A stretch of DNA of 64,000 bases from Poindextera sp036272595 (GCA_036272595.1 DATAYM010000002.1:8632-72631); one strand, 5' to 3'. Shown: positions 1 to 9,170, numbered from the stretch's first letter. Numbers and translations are program-made. The notes: generated from the letters alone by a model not told the origin.

Positions 1-1263
1 CCCAGCCCCGCCGGCCACGAGAAGGCGGCCGGCGACTTCGTGCACGACTGGATGGCCAGGGAAGGCTTTTCGCCCCGCAAGGTCGGCGCGACGCCCGACC
101 GGTCCAACATCATCGGGACCTATGGCGGCCGCGGCCGTTCGGGGGCGGAGCGGAACCTGCTGTTCACCGCCCACCTGGATACCGAGGCGCCGACCTGGAA
201 CCCGGACTTGGACGCCTACAAGTTCCGTCCCGAGACCATGAGCAATCGCGAGTGGCAGGAGTGCTGGCTGGAGGACGGCGTCCTCTACGGCTATCCGATC
301 GCCAACGACCGCGGGCCGATGAGCTGCTTCCTGATGGCCGCCAAGGCGCTGAAAACCGCCGGCATCGACCTGGCCGGCAAGCTCTACCTGACCGCCTGCC
401 CGGGCGAGATCGGGCCGGAGCCGATCGAGGAGAACCGCGGGGTCGATTTCATGGGCAAGGATATCGGCGCCCACTACCTGTTCCACCACGGCGGCGTCGC
501 TCCCGATTACGCCATCGCCGCCGAGGGCTGCGACTTCGGCCTGACCTGGGTCGGCTGCGGCTATTCGGTCTGGCGCATCAAGCTTTTGGGCGAGGCGGTG
601 TTCACTCCGCTGCTGACCCATCCGGAAGACCCCTACGCTCACCCCAATCCGATCTACCGGCTGGGCAAGGTGATCGCGGCGCTGAACCGCTGGGGGCGCC
701 TGTATGAGGTCGCCAACCGCTACGAGAGCCAGGGCGGCGTGGCCGTGCCGAAGACCCAGATCGCCGCCATCCGCGGCGGCGTGCCCTTCGCCTTCGGCGC
801 CGGCACCGAGGTCTGCAACCTCTATCTCGAGGTGGGCCTGACCCCGCGCCAGCAGCCGGCCGAGATCCTGCACGCGCTGGAGAAGCTGGTCGCCGACGAG
901 GGTCTCGGCGAGGTCGAGATCGAGCCGGTGGTGGTGCGCAACGGCTTCGAGGCCGATGCGGTCGAGGTGGCGCCCCTTGTCGGCGCGGTCGACGCCGCGA
1001 CCCGGCTGACCCTCGGCCATCCGGTCGAGCGGGCCGCGCCGGTCTACTCGAGCATGTGGCGCGACCACAATGTCTTCAACATGCAGCGCATTCCGGCCAT
1101 CACCACCGGTTTCCGGCGCTGGCGGCCGCGGCCGCGCGACCTGGCCGACAGCGCCCTGGTCTACGCCCTGACCGCGCTGGCGATCTGCGGCCGGGCCGAG
1201 GCCGGCCCCGCGGTCGCCCACGCCAAGCCGGTTTATGGCGACAATCCGTTCGGGGACGCGTGA
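1..1263 (+). CDS. M20-family metallopeptidase/deacylase, 5' end cut by window
   Basis: The frame is open from base 1, giving an N-terminal PSPAGHEKA stretch typical of M20 peptidases shortly before the first metal ligand, so only a short N-terminal piece lies outside the window. Family motifs appear in order: HLDTE (first metal ligand), NDRGP (bridging aspartate), CPGEIGPEP (catalytic glutamate region), AEGCDFG, and a C-terminal MWRDHN histidine. M20 enzymes of the acetylornithine deacetylase/DapE type hydrolyse amide bonds of N-acyl amino acids or dipeptides in the cytoplasm with two zinc ions. The substrate cannot be told from sequence. The TauD-like oxygenase follows after 28 bases on the same strand, so the two may be co-transcribed. 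The family call is firm; the exact activity is open. Confidence 0.85.
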   Translation, partial: PSPAGHEKAAGDFVHDWMAREGFSPRKVGATPDRSNIIGTYGGRGRSGAERNLLFTAHLDTEAPTWNPDLDAYKFRPETMSNREWQECWLEDGVLYGYPIANDRGPMSCFLMAAKALKTAGIDLAGKLYLTACPGEIGPEPIEENRGVDFMGKDIGAHYLFHHGGVAPDYAIAAEGCDFGLTWVGCGYSVWRIKLLGEAVFTPLLTHPEDPYAHPNPIYRLGKVIAALNRWGRLYEVANRYESQGGVAVPKTQIAAIRGGVPFAFGAGTEVCNLYLEVGLTPRQQPAEILHALEKLVADEGLGEVEIEPVVVRNGFEADAVEVAPLVGAVDAATRLTLGHPVERAAPVYSSMWRDHNVFNMQRIPAITTGFRRWRPRPRDLADSALVYALTALAICGRAEAGPAVAHAKPVYGDNPFGDA

Positions 1264-1291
1264 ACGACGTCCTCAACCCTGGGAGTGAAAC

Positions 1292-2104
1292 ATGAGTTAC
1301 GAAGTTCTCGAGGTCAGGCCGCTCACCCTGCGCATCGGCGCGGAGATCGGCGGCGTCGACCTCACCAAGCCGCTCAGCAACCGGCAGACGGCCGAGTTGC
1401 GGGACGCCATCGCCGACTATCAGGTGATCTTCTTCCGCGACCAGCACCTGGATCATGAAAGCCACATCCGTTTCGGCCGCGTCTTCGGCGACCTGGTGGT
1501 GCATTCCAGCGTGCCGCACATCGAGGGCTATCCGGAGATCGTCGAGATCCGCGCCGACGAAAATTCCAAGAACGTGCCGGGGGAGAACTGGCATTCGGAC
1601 CTGACCTGCGACCCCATCCCGCCGATGGGCTCGATCCTCTACCTGCACACCGTGCCCGAGCCCGGCGGCGACACCATGTTCGCCAGCATGTACGCGGCCT
1701 ATGACGCCCTTTCGCCGCGCATGAAGGCCTATCTGGAGGGGCTCGAGGCCGAGCACGACGGCAACCACGTCTATCGGCCGCTGTTCCCCGACCTCGACCG
1801 TTCCTACCCCTGCAACAACCACCCGATCATCCGGACCCATCCGGTGACCGGCAAGAAGGGCATCTATGTCAATTCCTCCTACACCACCCAGATCATCGGA
1901 GTGTCGAAGGACGAGAGCGATGCGATCCTGGGCTTCCTCTACAAGCACGTGATGAACCCGAACTTCCACGTGCGCTTCAAGTGGCGGCCGCACTCGGTGG
2001 CCTTCTGGGACAACCGCTGCACCCAGCACCTGGCCGTCTGGGACTATTTTCCGCAGGTGCGGTCGGGGTACCGGGTGACGGTGGCGGGCGAGAAGCCGAT
2101 GTAG
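1292..2104 (+). CDS. TauD/TfdA-family Fe(II)/2-oxoglutarate dioxygenase
   Basis: This 270-residue protein has the usual length of the TauD/TfdA family. The facial triad is visible as H101-x-D103 (NWHSD) with the distal H246 (TQHLAVWDY), followed by arginines near the C-terminus (QVRSGYR) that normally bind 2-oxoglutarate. Such enzymes hydroxylate a carbon next to a heteroatom, for example in taurine, alkylsulfates or phenoxyacetates. The ATG has a good ribosome site (GGGAGTGAAAC). It lies 28 bases after the M20 peptidase and faces a second, divergent member of the same family at 3035-3895. The substrate is unknown, so I give no symbol. Confidence 0.88.
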   Translation: MSYEVLEVRPLTLRIGAEIGGVDLTKPLSNRQTAELRDAIADYQVIFFRDQHLDHESHIRFGRVFGDLVVHSSVPHIEGYPEIVEIRADENSKNVPGENWHSDLTCDPIPPMGSILYLHTVPEPGGDTMFASMYAAYDALSPRMKAYLEGLEAEHDGNHVYRPLFPDLDRSYPCNNHPIIRTHPVTGKKGIYVNSSYTTQIIGVSKDESDAILGFLYKHVMNPNFHVRFKWRPHSVAFWDNRCTQHLAVWDYFPQVRSGYRVTVAGEKPM

Positions 2105-2110
2105 TTCAAT

Positions 2111-2173
2111 CCGTCATCCCCGCTGGAGCCGCGCAGCAGCGGGGGGCCCGAACAGGTTGGCCATGACGGAAAA
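2111..2173. repeat. REP-like intergenic hairpin, possible terminator
   Basis: Nested inverted repeats lie between the convergent oxygenase and SDR genes. CCCCGCTG at 2118-2125 pairs perfectly with CAGCGGGG at 2137-2144, and an outer CCGTCAT (2111-2117) pairs with ATGACGG (2163-2169), followed by five A. The 3' part (ggccatgacggaaaa, 2159-2173) recurs exactly at 43160-43174 in another gap between convergent genes. This suggests a dispersed intergenic repeat that may also end transcription. Confidence 0.5.
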
Positions 2174-2189
2174 AGGGATCGAGGTTTCG

Positions 2190-3023
2190 TCACCCCTCGT
2201 CGAAGCTGGTGGACATGGTCAGGCTGGCCCATTCGCCGATCTCGGCCTGGACGCGGGCCAGCTGGCGGGTGGCGTAGTGCAGGGCGTCGGCGCCCAGCAG
2301 CAGCTGCAGCGGCGGGTTTTCGGCGTCGACCACCTTCAGGATGGCCGCGGCGACCTTGGCCGGATCGCCCGGCTCGTGGCCGGCGTGCTCGGCCAGGATG
2401 CGGCGGGCGAAGCGGGCGGCGCCGTCATAGTCGTCGATGATCCGCTGCGTCTGATGCAGCGAGCGGCCGGCATAGTCGGTGCGCATGCCGCCCGGCTCGA
2501 CATTGATCACCTTGACGCCCAGCTCCGCCACCTCCTGGGCCAGGGTCTGGGCGACGCCTTCCAGCGCGTACTTGCTGGCGCAATAGATGCCGGTGCCGGC
2601 CCAGGCGGCGACGCCGCTGACCGAGGTGATGTTGACGATGCGCCCGGCGCGCCGCGCCCGCATGAACGGCAGCACCGCCTGGATCATGGCGATCGGGCCG
2701 AAGAGGTTGACCTCGAACTGGGCGCGGACCTCGGCCAGGCTGGCCTCCTCGACCGCGCCGACCAGGCCATAGCCGGCATTGTTGACCAGCACGTCCAGCC
2801 CGCCGGTGGCGGCCTCGGCCTTTTCCGCCACCTTGCGCACCGCCATCTCGTCGGTGACGTCCAGCAAAAACCCGAGACTGCGGCCCGGCGCCAGCGCCTC
2901 GAAGGCGGCCAGCGCGCCCAGGGTGCGCACCGTGCCGGCGACCGTGTCGCCGCGCGCCAGCGCCGCCTCGGCCAACGCGTTGCCAAGGCCGGCGTTGACG
3001 CCGGTGATCAGCCAATTGCTCAT
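2190..3023 (-). CDS. Short-chain dehydrogenase/reductase (classical SDR)
   Basis: The product is 277 residues from the chosen ATG at 3023 (MSNWLITGVNAG). An upstream in-frame extension would run into the preceding gene and lacks family character. The Rossmann motif TGVNAGLG, the NNAG strand motif and the YCASK catalytic motif mark a classical SDR that uses NAD(P)H. It begins 11 bases after the TauD-like gene at 3035-3895 on the same strand, so the two probably form an operon in which an oxygenase product is oxidised or reduced. The substrate is unknown. Confidence 0.88.
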   Translation of the reverse strand: MSNWLITGVNAGLGNALAEAALARGDTVAGTVRTLGALAAFEALAPGRSLGFLLDVTDEMAVRKVAEKAEAATGGLDVLVNNAGYGLVGAVEEASLAEVRAQFEVNLFGPIAMIQAVLPFMRARRAGRIVNITSVSGVAAWAGTGIYCASKYALEGVAQTLAQEVAELGVKVINVEPGGMRTDYAGRSLHQTQRIIDDYDGAARFARRILAEHAGHEPGDPAKVAAAILKVVDAENPPLQLLLGADALHYATRQLARVQAEIGEWASLTMSTSFDEG

Positions 3024-3034
3024 GGCCCGGCCCC

Positions 3035-3895
3035 TCAATAGGGCTTGTCGCCCTTGACCCACAGCCGGTGCATCAGCCGGAAATACTTGGTGTCGTCGTA
3101 GAGCGTGCCGGTGTGCAAGGTGCAGCGGTTGTCCCACATCAGCACGTCGCCCTCGCGCCATTTGTGCCGGAACACGAACTCGTCCTGGGTGGCGAATTCG
3201 ATCAGCTCGTCCATCAGTTCCAGCCCCTCGGGGTTGGGCATGCCGACGATGCCCTTGACCGTGCCGGTGGAGACGAACAGGGCCTTGCGGCCGTCCGACG
3301 GGTGGGTGCGGACCAGCGGGTGATAGACGTCGGGATTGTCGGCCTTCAGTTCCTCGCTGGGGTTTTCCATCCGATTGAAGTCACGCGTGGCCATGAAGTG
3401 CAGCCAGCTGTGGTGCACCATCTTGCCGTCCAGCTCGGCCTGGCGCTCGGGCGGAAGGGCGTTCCAGGCCTTGCACAGGTCGGCCAGCAGGGTGTCGCTG
3501 CCCACCGGCGGCGTCTCGACGGCGTAGAGCATGGTGCTCATCACCGGCTCGGACTTGTAGGAATAGTCGGTGTGCCAGCCGATGCCGTCGTTATGGGCGC
3601 CGATCGGCTTGCCGTTTTCGTCGACCCGGTTGGACAGCACATAGATCTTCGGAAAGCCGGGCAGGGTGTTCTCGACCAGGGTGTGGTCCTCGGGCTCGCC
3701 GAAGCGCTCGATGAAGCGCATCAGGTCGGCCGGCTCCAACGACTGGTCGCGCAACAGGATCGCGCCATGGGCCTGGAAGGCGGCCACCACGGAATCGAGC
3801 GTCGCCTCGTCGGCGTGCTTGATGTCGACGTCCAGGATCTCAGCCCCGAAGTCGGCCTTGAGCGGACGGAATTTCACTTGGGTGGCGGTGTCCAT
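3035..3895 (-). CDS. TauD/TfdA-family Fe(II)/2-oxoglutarate dioxygenase (second copy)
   Basis: The product has 286 residues from the ATG at 3895, chosen because GAGAGGGATC lies directly upstream. The alternative start four codons earlier would overlap that ribosome site. The iron ligands H108-x-D110 (GWHTD) and H261 (TLHTG) are present, with a C-terminal arginine cluster. It is clearly distinct from the 1292-2104 enzyme and is not a recent tandem copy. It is divergent from the Rieske oxygenase across a 246-base gap and leads a two-gene operon with the SDR. Confidence 0.88.
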   Translation of the reverse strand: MDTATQVKFRPLKADFGAEILDVDIKHADEATLDSVVAAFQAHGAILLRDQSLEPADLMRFIERFGEPEDHTLVENTLPGFPKIYVLSNRVDENGKPIGAHNDGIGWHTDYSYKSEPVMSTMLYAVETPPVGSDTLLADLCKAWNALPPERQAELDGKMVHHSWLHFMATRDFNRMENPSEELKADNPDVYHPLVRTHPSDGRKALFVSTGTVKGIVGMPNPEGLELMDELIEFATQDEFVFRHKWREGDVLMWDNRCTLHTGTLYDDTKYFRLMHRLWVKGDKPY

Positions 3896-4141
3896 GATCC
3901 CTCTCAAGGGTCCAGATAACGGATTATGCGGTAGATTAGTCCCGGCCGGGCGGCGCGTCTTGCCTCAGCGCGCCCCATCAGTTGCACGCCGCGCCGCCCT
4001 GCCTGTCCTTCGATCAGCGGCGCCCAACGACCGGCCGCCGGCGCCGCGGCGCGCTCGTCGCCAACTCCCGGTGCGCGCTGGTGCAAGACTCCATGGCGCG
4101 GCGAGGCGTATCTTGGCCTTCGACAGTCGAGGACGATCGCG

Positions 4142-5350
4142 ATGAGCACCGGGATCCTTTCGGACGCCTTTTTCGACAGCCTGTCGAGCTCGGTCGCCGA
4201 TCTGGACCGGGCCGAGACCCTGCCGCCGGCCTGCTACACCGACCCGGACTTCTATGCGTTCGAGAAGGAGGCGCTTTTCAATCACGAATGGCTCTGCATC
4301 GGCCGCGAATCCTGGGTCCGCGAGGCCGGCGACTACTTCACTACCCAGATCATCGGCGAGCCGATCATCGTCGCCCGCACCCGCGAGGGCGAGTTGAAGG
4401 CCATGTCGGCGGTCTGCCAGCACCGCGCCATGCTGGTGGCCGAGGGGCGCGGCAACACCCGCGGCTTCGTCTGCCCCTACCACCACTGGGTCTATGGCTT
4501 GAACGGCGAACTGATCAACGCGCCAGCGATGGAGCGGACCTGCGATTTCGACAAGAAGGTGATCCGCCTGCCGACCTTGAAGGTCGAGGTCTGGCTGGGC
4601 TTCGTCTTCATCAATTTCGACGCCGACGCCGCGCCGCTGGCGCCGCGTCTGGCCAAGGTCGCCGAGGCGGTGGCGGGCTATGACCTTTCGGCCGCCGAAG
4701 GACCGCCGCCCATGACCGGGTCGTTCGCCTGGAACTGGAAGGTGATGTTCGAGAACAACAACGACGGCTACCACGCCAACAAGCTGCACCAGGGACCGCT
4801 GCACGACTTCGTGCCCAGCGAGCTGGCCAGCTTTCCGGACTCCGGTCCGAACGACGCCGGCTTCCTGCGCTACAACGGCACCACGCACGCCGACGCCAGC
4901 TTCAACCCGACGCAGAAGGCCGTGCTGCCGATCTTCCCTGGACTGACGGAAATCGACCGTAACCGGATGACTTTCGCCAATGTGCCGCCGACCCTGTCGC
5001 TGGTGCTGACCAACGACCTGGTGATCTTCCTGATCCTGCGCGCTACCGGGCCGGAGAGCCTGGAGCAGGACACCGGCGTGCTGGTCGCCCCCGGCGCCAT
5101 GCTGGAGCCCTCTTTCGGGCACCGGCTGGACATGATCATGACCAGCGCCAGCAAGATCATCGCCCAGGACATGCATGTGGACGGCCTGGTCCAGGTCGGG
5201 CTGCGCTCGCGCTTCGCCGTGCGCGGCCGCTATTCTTGGCAGGAAGGCGCGCAGGGCCAGTTCAACCGCTGGGTGACGCCGCGCTACCAGCAGACCTGGG
5301 CTCGCCTGAACGGCAAGGCGCCCGCGCGCAATGCCACGGCCGCCGCCTGA
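4142..5350 (+). CDS. Rieske non-haem iron oxygenase, alpha subunit
   Basis: A 402-residue ring-hydroxylating-oxygenase-type protein. The [2Fe-2S] ligands are C92-x-H94 (CQHR) and C111-x2-H114 (CPYHHW). The mononuclear iron site is in NNNDGYHANKLH, with D208 as bridge and H211/H216 as ligands. Family members dihydroxylate, hydroxylate or demethylate aromatic or quaternary-amine substrates and need a reductase, which is not in this window. It overlaps the next gene by one base (TGATG), so oxygenase and extradiol dioxygenase are translationally coupled. There is no adjacent small beta subunit, which suggests an alpha-only (homotrimeric) type. The substrate is unassigned. Confidence 0.9.
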   Translation: MSTGILSDAFFDSLSSSVADLDRAETLPPACYTDPDFYAFEKEALFNHEWLCIGRESWVREAGDYFTTQIIGEPIIVARTREGELKAMSAVCQHRAMLVAEGRGNTRGFVCPYHHWVYGLNGELINAPAMERTCDFDKKVIRLPTLKVEVWLGFVFINFDADAAPLAPRLAKVAEAVAGYDLSAAEGPPPMTGSFAWNWKVMFENNNDGYHANKLHQGPLHDFVPSELASFPDSGPNDAGFLRYNGTTHADASFNPTQKAVLPIFPGLTEIDRNRMTFANVPPTLSLVLTNDLVIFLILRATGPESLEQDTGVLVAPGAMLEPSFGHRLDMIMTSASKIIAQDMHVDGLVQVGLRSRFAVRGRYSWQEGAQGQFNRWVTPRYQQTWARLNGKAPARNATAAA

Positions 5351-6162
5351 TGGCCCGGCTGCCGGCGGTCTTCTTCGGTCATGGCAGCCCGACCCTGGCG
5401 CTGGAGACCAACGACACCACCGCGGCCTGGGCGGCCATCGCCGCGGAGATCGGCAAACCGAAGGCGATCCTCGCCGTCTCGGCCCACTGGCTGACCCGCG
5501 GGGTCGCCGTCACCGCCATGGCTCGGCCGAGGACCATCCACGACTTCGGCCGCTCACTGCCGGCGCCGCTGTTCGACATCCAGTATCCGGCGCCCGGCGA
5601 TCCGGCCCTGGCGGCGCGGGTGCGCCAGCTGCTGGCGCCGACCGATGCCATCCTCGACCAGTCGGTCTGGGGTCTGGACCATGGTGTCTGGTCGGTGCTG
5701 TCCAAGGCCTATCCAGCCGCCGACGTCCCGGTGGTGCAGCTGAGCATGGACGCGACCAAGCCGCCGGCCTGGCACTACGAGATCGGCCAGCGCCTCGCCC
5801 CCCTGCGCGACGAGGGCGTGCTGGTGATGGGCAGCGGCAACATCGTGCACAACCTGGGCGTCATGAGCTGGGAAGGCCGGTTCGCGCAGCCCTACGACTG
5901 GGCCGTGCGGTTTGCCGACCGCATCCGCGAAGCCATCGCCGAGGACGCGCCGCAGTCAGTGATCGACTACGCCTCGCGCGGTCCGGACGCGGCCATGGCG
6001 GTGGCCGATCCCGACCATTTCTGGCCGCTGCTCTATGTGCTGGGGACGCGCGCGCCCGGCGAGCCGGCGCGCTTCGTCACCGACCATTTCGAGCACCGCT
6101 CGCTGAGCATGATGAGCGTGGTGCTGGGCGGCGAGGCCGCGCCTGTGCGCGCGGCCGCCTAA
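5350..6162 (+). CDS. ygiD: 4,5-DOPA-type extradiol dioxygenase (LigB superfamily)
   Basis: This 270-residue protein matches Escherichia coli YgiD nearly end to end in pattern: FGHGSP, SAHW, TIHDFGR, YPAPG, GLDHG, VVQLS, SGNIVHNL and a final SLSMMSV. The histidines in FGHGS, SAHW and DHG are the usual metal ligands. Enzymes of this family open catechol rings beside a hydroxyl pair, as in 4,5-cleavage of DOPA. Its ATG overlaps the stop of the Rieske gene, so it may cleave a catechol made by that oxygenase. That link is inferred from gene order only. Confidence 0.88.
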   Translation: MARLPAVFFGHGSPTLALETNDTTAAWAAIAAEIGKPKAILAVSAHWLTRGVAVTAMARPRTIHDFGRSLPAPLFDIQYPAPGDPALAARVRQLLAPTDAILDQSVWGLDHGVWSVLSKAYPAADVPVVQLSMDATKPPAWHYEIGQRLAPLRDEGVLVMGSGNIVHNLGVMSWEGRFAQPYDWAVRFADRIREAIAEDAPQSVIDYASRGPDAAMAVADPDHFWPLLYVLGTRAPGEPARFVTDHFEHRSLSMMSVVLGGEAAPVRAAA

Positions 6163-6182
6163 CGGGTTTTCGGAGGGGATCG

Positions 6183-7274
6183 ATGGCTTTCATCTGCGAG
6201 GCGGGCGAGACGCGTCCGGACGCCACGCCCGGCGCGCTGCACCAGCTGAAGGCGACGCCGAACACGGTGCACTGGGGCTATTTCGACGCCGCGCTGGCGC
6301 CGGCCCTGATCGTCAAAAGCGGCGACCTGATCCAGGCCGAGGCCATCACCCATCACGCCGGCGACGCGCCGGACCTGATGATGGACGAGGCGGTGCGGAC
6401 CATCTTCCGCGAGGTGCCCGAGGCCGACCGCAATCCCGGCGTCCACATCATGACCGGGCCGATCTTCGTGGACGGCGCCAAACCCGGCGACATCCTGGAG
6501 GTGCGCTATCTGCGCATGGTCCCGCGCTGCGCCTACGGCTCCAACCTCGCCGCCAACTGGGGCTATCTCTACAAGGAGTTCGACGAGACCGAGCGGGTGA
6601 CCATCTACCAGCTCGACGCCGACTTCGCCCACGCCCGGGCGCTCTATGCCTATGATTTCCCCGGAAAATACCTCGTGCCCGGGACCGTCACCCACTGTCC
6701 GGCCTGCGACCGCCAGCCGGCGTTGAAGGGCGTCCGTGTGCCGGCGCGCCCGCATCTGGGCACGGCCGGGGTCGCGCCGGACGCGGCTGGGCGGGTCAGC
6801 ACCATTCCGCCCGGCCTGCACGGCGGCAATATCGACAACTGGCGCATCGGCGCCGGCGCGGTGATGTACTACCCGGTCCAGGTCGACGGCGGCCTGTTTT
6901 CCATCGGCGATCCGCACGTCAGCCAGGGCGACGGCGAGCTTTCGGGCACCGCCATCGAGGCGTCCCTGAACGTCCTCTTCCAGATCGTCCTGCGCAAGGA
7001 TTTCAGCATCCCGAGCCCACTCCTGGAGACGCCGAAATACTGGATCGTGCACGGCTTCAACGAGGACCTGAACGTCGCCATGCGCGACGCCTCGCTGGAG
7101 ATGCTCAGCCTGCTCAGCGACCATGTCGGCCTCAGCCGCGCCGACGCCTATTCGCTGATGAGCGTCGCGGCGGACTTCGCGGTGACCCAGGTGGTCGACG
7201 GCCGCCAGGGCGTCCATGTGCGCATGCCGCGCGGCATCTTCCCGCCCAAGGCCGCGGCCGTGGGCGGGGCGTGA
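6183..7274 (+). CDS. Acetamidase/formamidase family protein
   Basis: The ATG at 6183 is preceded by a strong GGAGGGGATCG site. The long open frame upstream is out-of-frame read-through of the previous gene and is discarded. The 363-residue product shows FmdA/AmdA-family features: NTVHWGYFDAALAP near the start, TGPIFVDGAKPGDILEV, an HGGNIDNW motif, a GDPHVSQGDGE metal-site segment and a C-terminal DFAVTQVVDG. The family hydrolyses formamide, acetamide or similar small amides with a zinc or calcium site. It lies 20 bases after ygiD, and the AraC regulator overlaps its stop codon, so it probably belongs to the same operon. Confidence 0.87.
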   Translation: MAFICEAGETRPDATPGALHQLKATPNTVHWGYFDAALAPALIVKSGDLIQAEAITHHAGDAPDLMMDEAVRTIFREVPEADRNPGVHIMTGPIFVDGAKPGDILEVRYLRMVPRCAYGSNLAANWGYLYKEFDETERVTIYQLDADFAHARALYAYDFPGKYLVPGTVTHCPACDRQPALKGVRVPARPHLGTAGVAPDAAGRVSTIPPGLHGGNIDNWRIGAGAVMYYPVQVDGGLFSIGDPHVSQGDGELSGTAIEASLNVLFQIVLRKDFSIPSPLLETPKYWIVHGFNEDLNVAMRDASLEMLSLLSDHVGLSRADAYSLMSVAADFAVTQVVDGRQGVHVRMPRGIFPPKAAAVGGA

Positions 7275-8209
7275 AGGCCTGGCGCTTCTCGACCGAGACC
7301 CATCCGCCGGCCGAGCGGCGCGAGGCCTGGCGCGAGGCCATGGTGCGTCTACGCCTTCCCGTCGAGGCCGCCGCCGATGATGACGCCGCCGCGTCGGTCG
7401 TCAGCTTGGTCTCGCCGCTGGGCATGGAGTTCTCGCTGGTCAGCGCCGGCGCCCAGGAGATTTCCGGCCGCAACCCCGACCAGCCGGCGGCCATCTGGCT
7501 GGCGGCGCTGCTTGAGGGCTCGGCGGTGCTCAATGACGGCCGCGCCGAGGTGGCGGTGCAGCCCGGCGATATTGTCTTCGGCCCCACCGGCATGGCCGCG
7601 GCCCTGCGGCTGCAGACGCGGTTTCGCCTCCTCCTGATCACCGCGCCGAGGGTGGCGCTGGACCACCGGCTGGTCGCGCCGCGCTCCTTGCGCATCGGCC
7701 ACCTGCCGGCCGCCGCCGGGTTGAATCACGTCTTTTCCAGTCTCCTGCGCGGGGTCGCCGACAGCCTTGAGGACCTGGCCGGCGATCAGCTACGGCCGGT
7801 GGAGCTGGCCGTCACCGAGTTCCTGGTCGCCACCCTGGCCGCCGACGTCCTGGAACCGCACGGCGCCGCCGCCATCCGGGCCGCCCACCTGCATCGGGTG
7901 CGCCAGCACGTCGAGGCGCTGCTTGGCGAGCCTGACCTGCGGCTTGGCCCGGTCGCCGAGGCGGCGGGTGTCTCGCCACGCTACCTGCAGAAGCTGTTCG
8001 CCGCCGCCGGCGAAAGCTTTACCCACTATGTGCGCCTGCGCCGGCTGGAGCGCTCCCGGCTGGACATGGTCAGCCCGCGCTACGCCGATACCTCGATCTC
8101 CAGCATCGCCTTCCGCTGGGGCTTCAACGGCTCCGCCCATTTCAGCCGCGCCTTCCGCGAGCAGTATGGGCTCTCGCCGCGCGAATACCGCCGCAAGGGC
8201 GCCGGCTAG
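7271..8209 (+). CDS. AraC-family transcriptional regulator
   Basis: A 312-residue protein starting at GTG within a GTGA overlap with the amidase stop. The C-terminal ~100 residues hold the paired AraC helix-turn-helix motifs (AEAAGVSPRYLQKLF and SISSIAFRWGF...HFSRAFREQYG, ending SPREYRR). The N-terminal half is a cupin-like ligand domain (VQPGDIVFGPTG) of the AraC-binding type seen in NahR/XylS-like activators. Co-translation with the amidase suggests control of the 4142-7274 operon. The inducer is unknown. Its stop overlaps the convergent ribokinase stop by 4 bases. Confidence 0.9.
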   Translation: MKAWRFSTETHPPAERREAWREAMVRLRLPVEAAADDDAAASVVSLVSPLGMEFSLVSAGAQEISGRNPDQPAAIWLAALLEGSAVLNDGRAEVAVQPGDIVFGPTGMAAALRLQTRFRLLLITAPRVALDHRLVAPRSLRIGHLPAAAGLNHVFSSLLRGVADSLEDLAGDQLRPVELAVTEFLVATLAADVLEPHGAAAIRAAHLHRVRQHVEALLGEPDLRLGPVAEAAGVSPRYLQKLFAAAGESFTHYVRLRRLERSRLDMVSPRYADTSISSIAFRWGFNGSAHFSRAFREQYGLSPREYRRKGAG

Positions 8210-9117
8210 ATCCCCAGCGCCGCCTTGATCTCGGCCAGGGTCGGCATCGACGGCGCGGCGCCCGGCCGCTCGGTGGAGAGGGCGGCGGCACGGTTGGCCC
8301 AGATCATCGCCGCTTCCAGCCCTTCGCCCACCGCTAGCCGCGCCGCCAGCACGCCGCAGAAGCAGTCGCCGGCCCCGGTGGTGTCGACCACCGCCGCCGG
8401 CCGCCCTTCGACCAGGGTCAGCCCCTCCGCCTCCACCGCGACGGCGCCGGCCGCGCCGAGGGTGACGACGATGATCTGACCGCGCCGCGAGATCAGCCCG
8501 CGCGCGGCGGCGGCGACGTCGTCGATCAGCACCGGAACCGCCGCCGCGCCGGCATAGCGGGCCAGTTCGGTCTCATTGACGATCAGGATGTCGGCGACCG
8601 GAAACAGCCGCCGGCCGTCCTCCACCGCCGGGGCGGCGTTGAGGATGCGCGTCCCGCCCCGCGTCGCCGCCTGGGTGAACAGCGTCCCGATGGCGGCGAC
8701 CGGCGTCTCCAGCTGCGCCAGGAAGACCGAGGCGCCCGCCAGGGCCGACGCGTCCCAATGGCTCGGCGTCAGCACCGCGTTGGCGCCGCCGGCGACCACG
8801 ATGCTGTTCTCGCCGGCGGCCGAGACCCAGATGAAGGCCTGGCCGGTGGGATGGTCCGCCAGCGTCGCCACCGCGTCGATAAGGACCCCTGCGCCGCGCA
8901 TCGCCGCCAGCATGATCGCACCGGCCTCGTCCGCGCCCACCGCGCCGATGAGGGTCGTGCGGACGCCGCTCAGCGCCGCGGCGACCGCCTGGTTGCCGCC
9001 CTTGCCGCCGGGCAGGCGCTCGACGCCCAGGCCGGCGACGGTCTCGCCCGGCCGCGGCAGCTCGGCCACCCGGCAGACGATGTCGAGGTTCAACGAACCG
9101 ATGACGCAGACGCCCAT
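8206..9117 (-). CDS. rbsK: Ribokinase (PfkB carbohydrate kinase)
   Basis: A 303-residue product from the ATG at 9117, chosen because ribokinases begin directly with the VIGSLNLD strand and GGAAGAG lies just upstream. An ATG at 9141 would add eight residues and cannot be excluded. Signature motifs are the N-terminal GGKGGNQA (sugar binding) and the C-terminal DTTGAGDCF with the catalytic aspartate. It phosphorylates ribose or another furanose at O5 using ATP. No ribose transporter or regulator lies beside it, so the sugar could be a nucleoside breakdown product. Divergent from the HpcH aldolase over about 50 bases. Confidence 0.85.
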   Translation of the reverse strand: MGVCVIGSLNLDIVCRVAELPRPGETVAGLGVERLPGGKGGNQAVAAALSGVRTTLIGAVGADEAGAIMLAAMRGAGVLIDAVATLADHPTGQAFIWVSAAGENSIVVAGGANAVLTPSHWDASALAGASVFLAQLETPVAAIGTLFTQAATRGGTRILNAAPAVEDGRRLFPVADILIVNETELARYAGAAAVPVLIDDVAAAARGLISRRGQIIVVTLGAAGAVAVEAEGLTLVEGRPAAVVDTTGAGDCFCGVLAARLAVGEGLEAAMIWANRAAALSTERPGAAPSMPTLAEIKAALGI

Positions 9118-9170
9118 GCCGTGCTCTTCCGAAGCTGTCATTTCCGCTGGCCTGCTTATAGTCTCTGGGA

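Noticed and set aside
2190..3161. Longer SDR start at 3161
   Set aside because: The extra 46 residues are antisense-like sequence of the neighbouring oxygenase gene; the Rossmann strand begins right after the ATG at 3023.
5331..6182. N-terminal extension of the formamidase frame
   Set aside because: It is an alternate frame of the extradiol dioxygenase; a clear ATG with GGAGGGG at 6183 starts the real protein.
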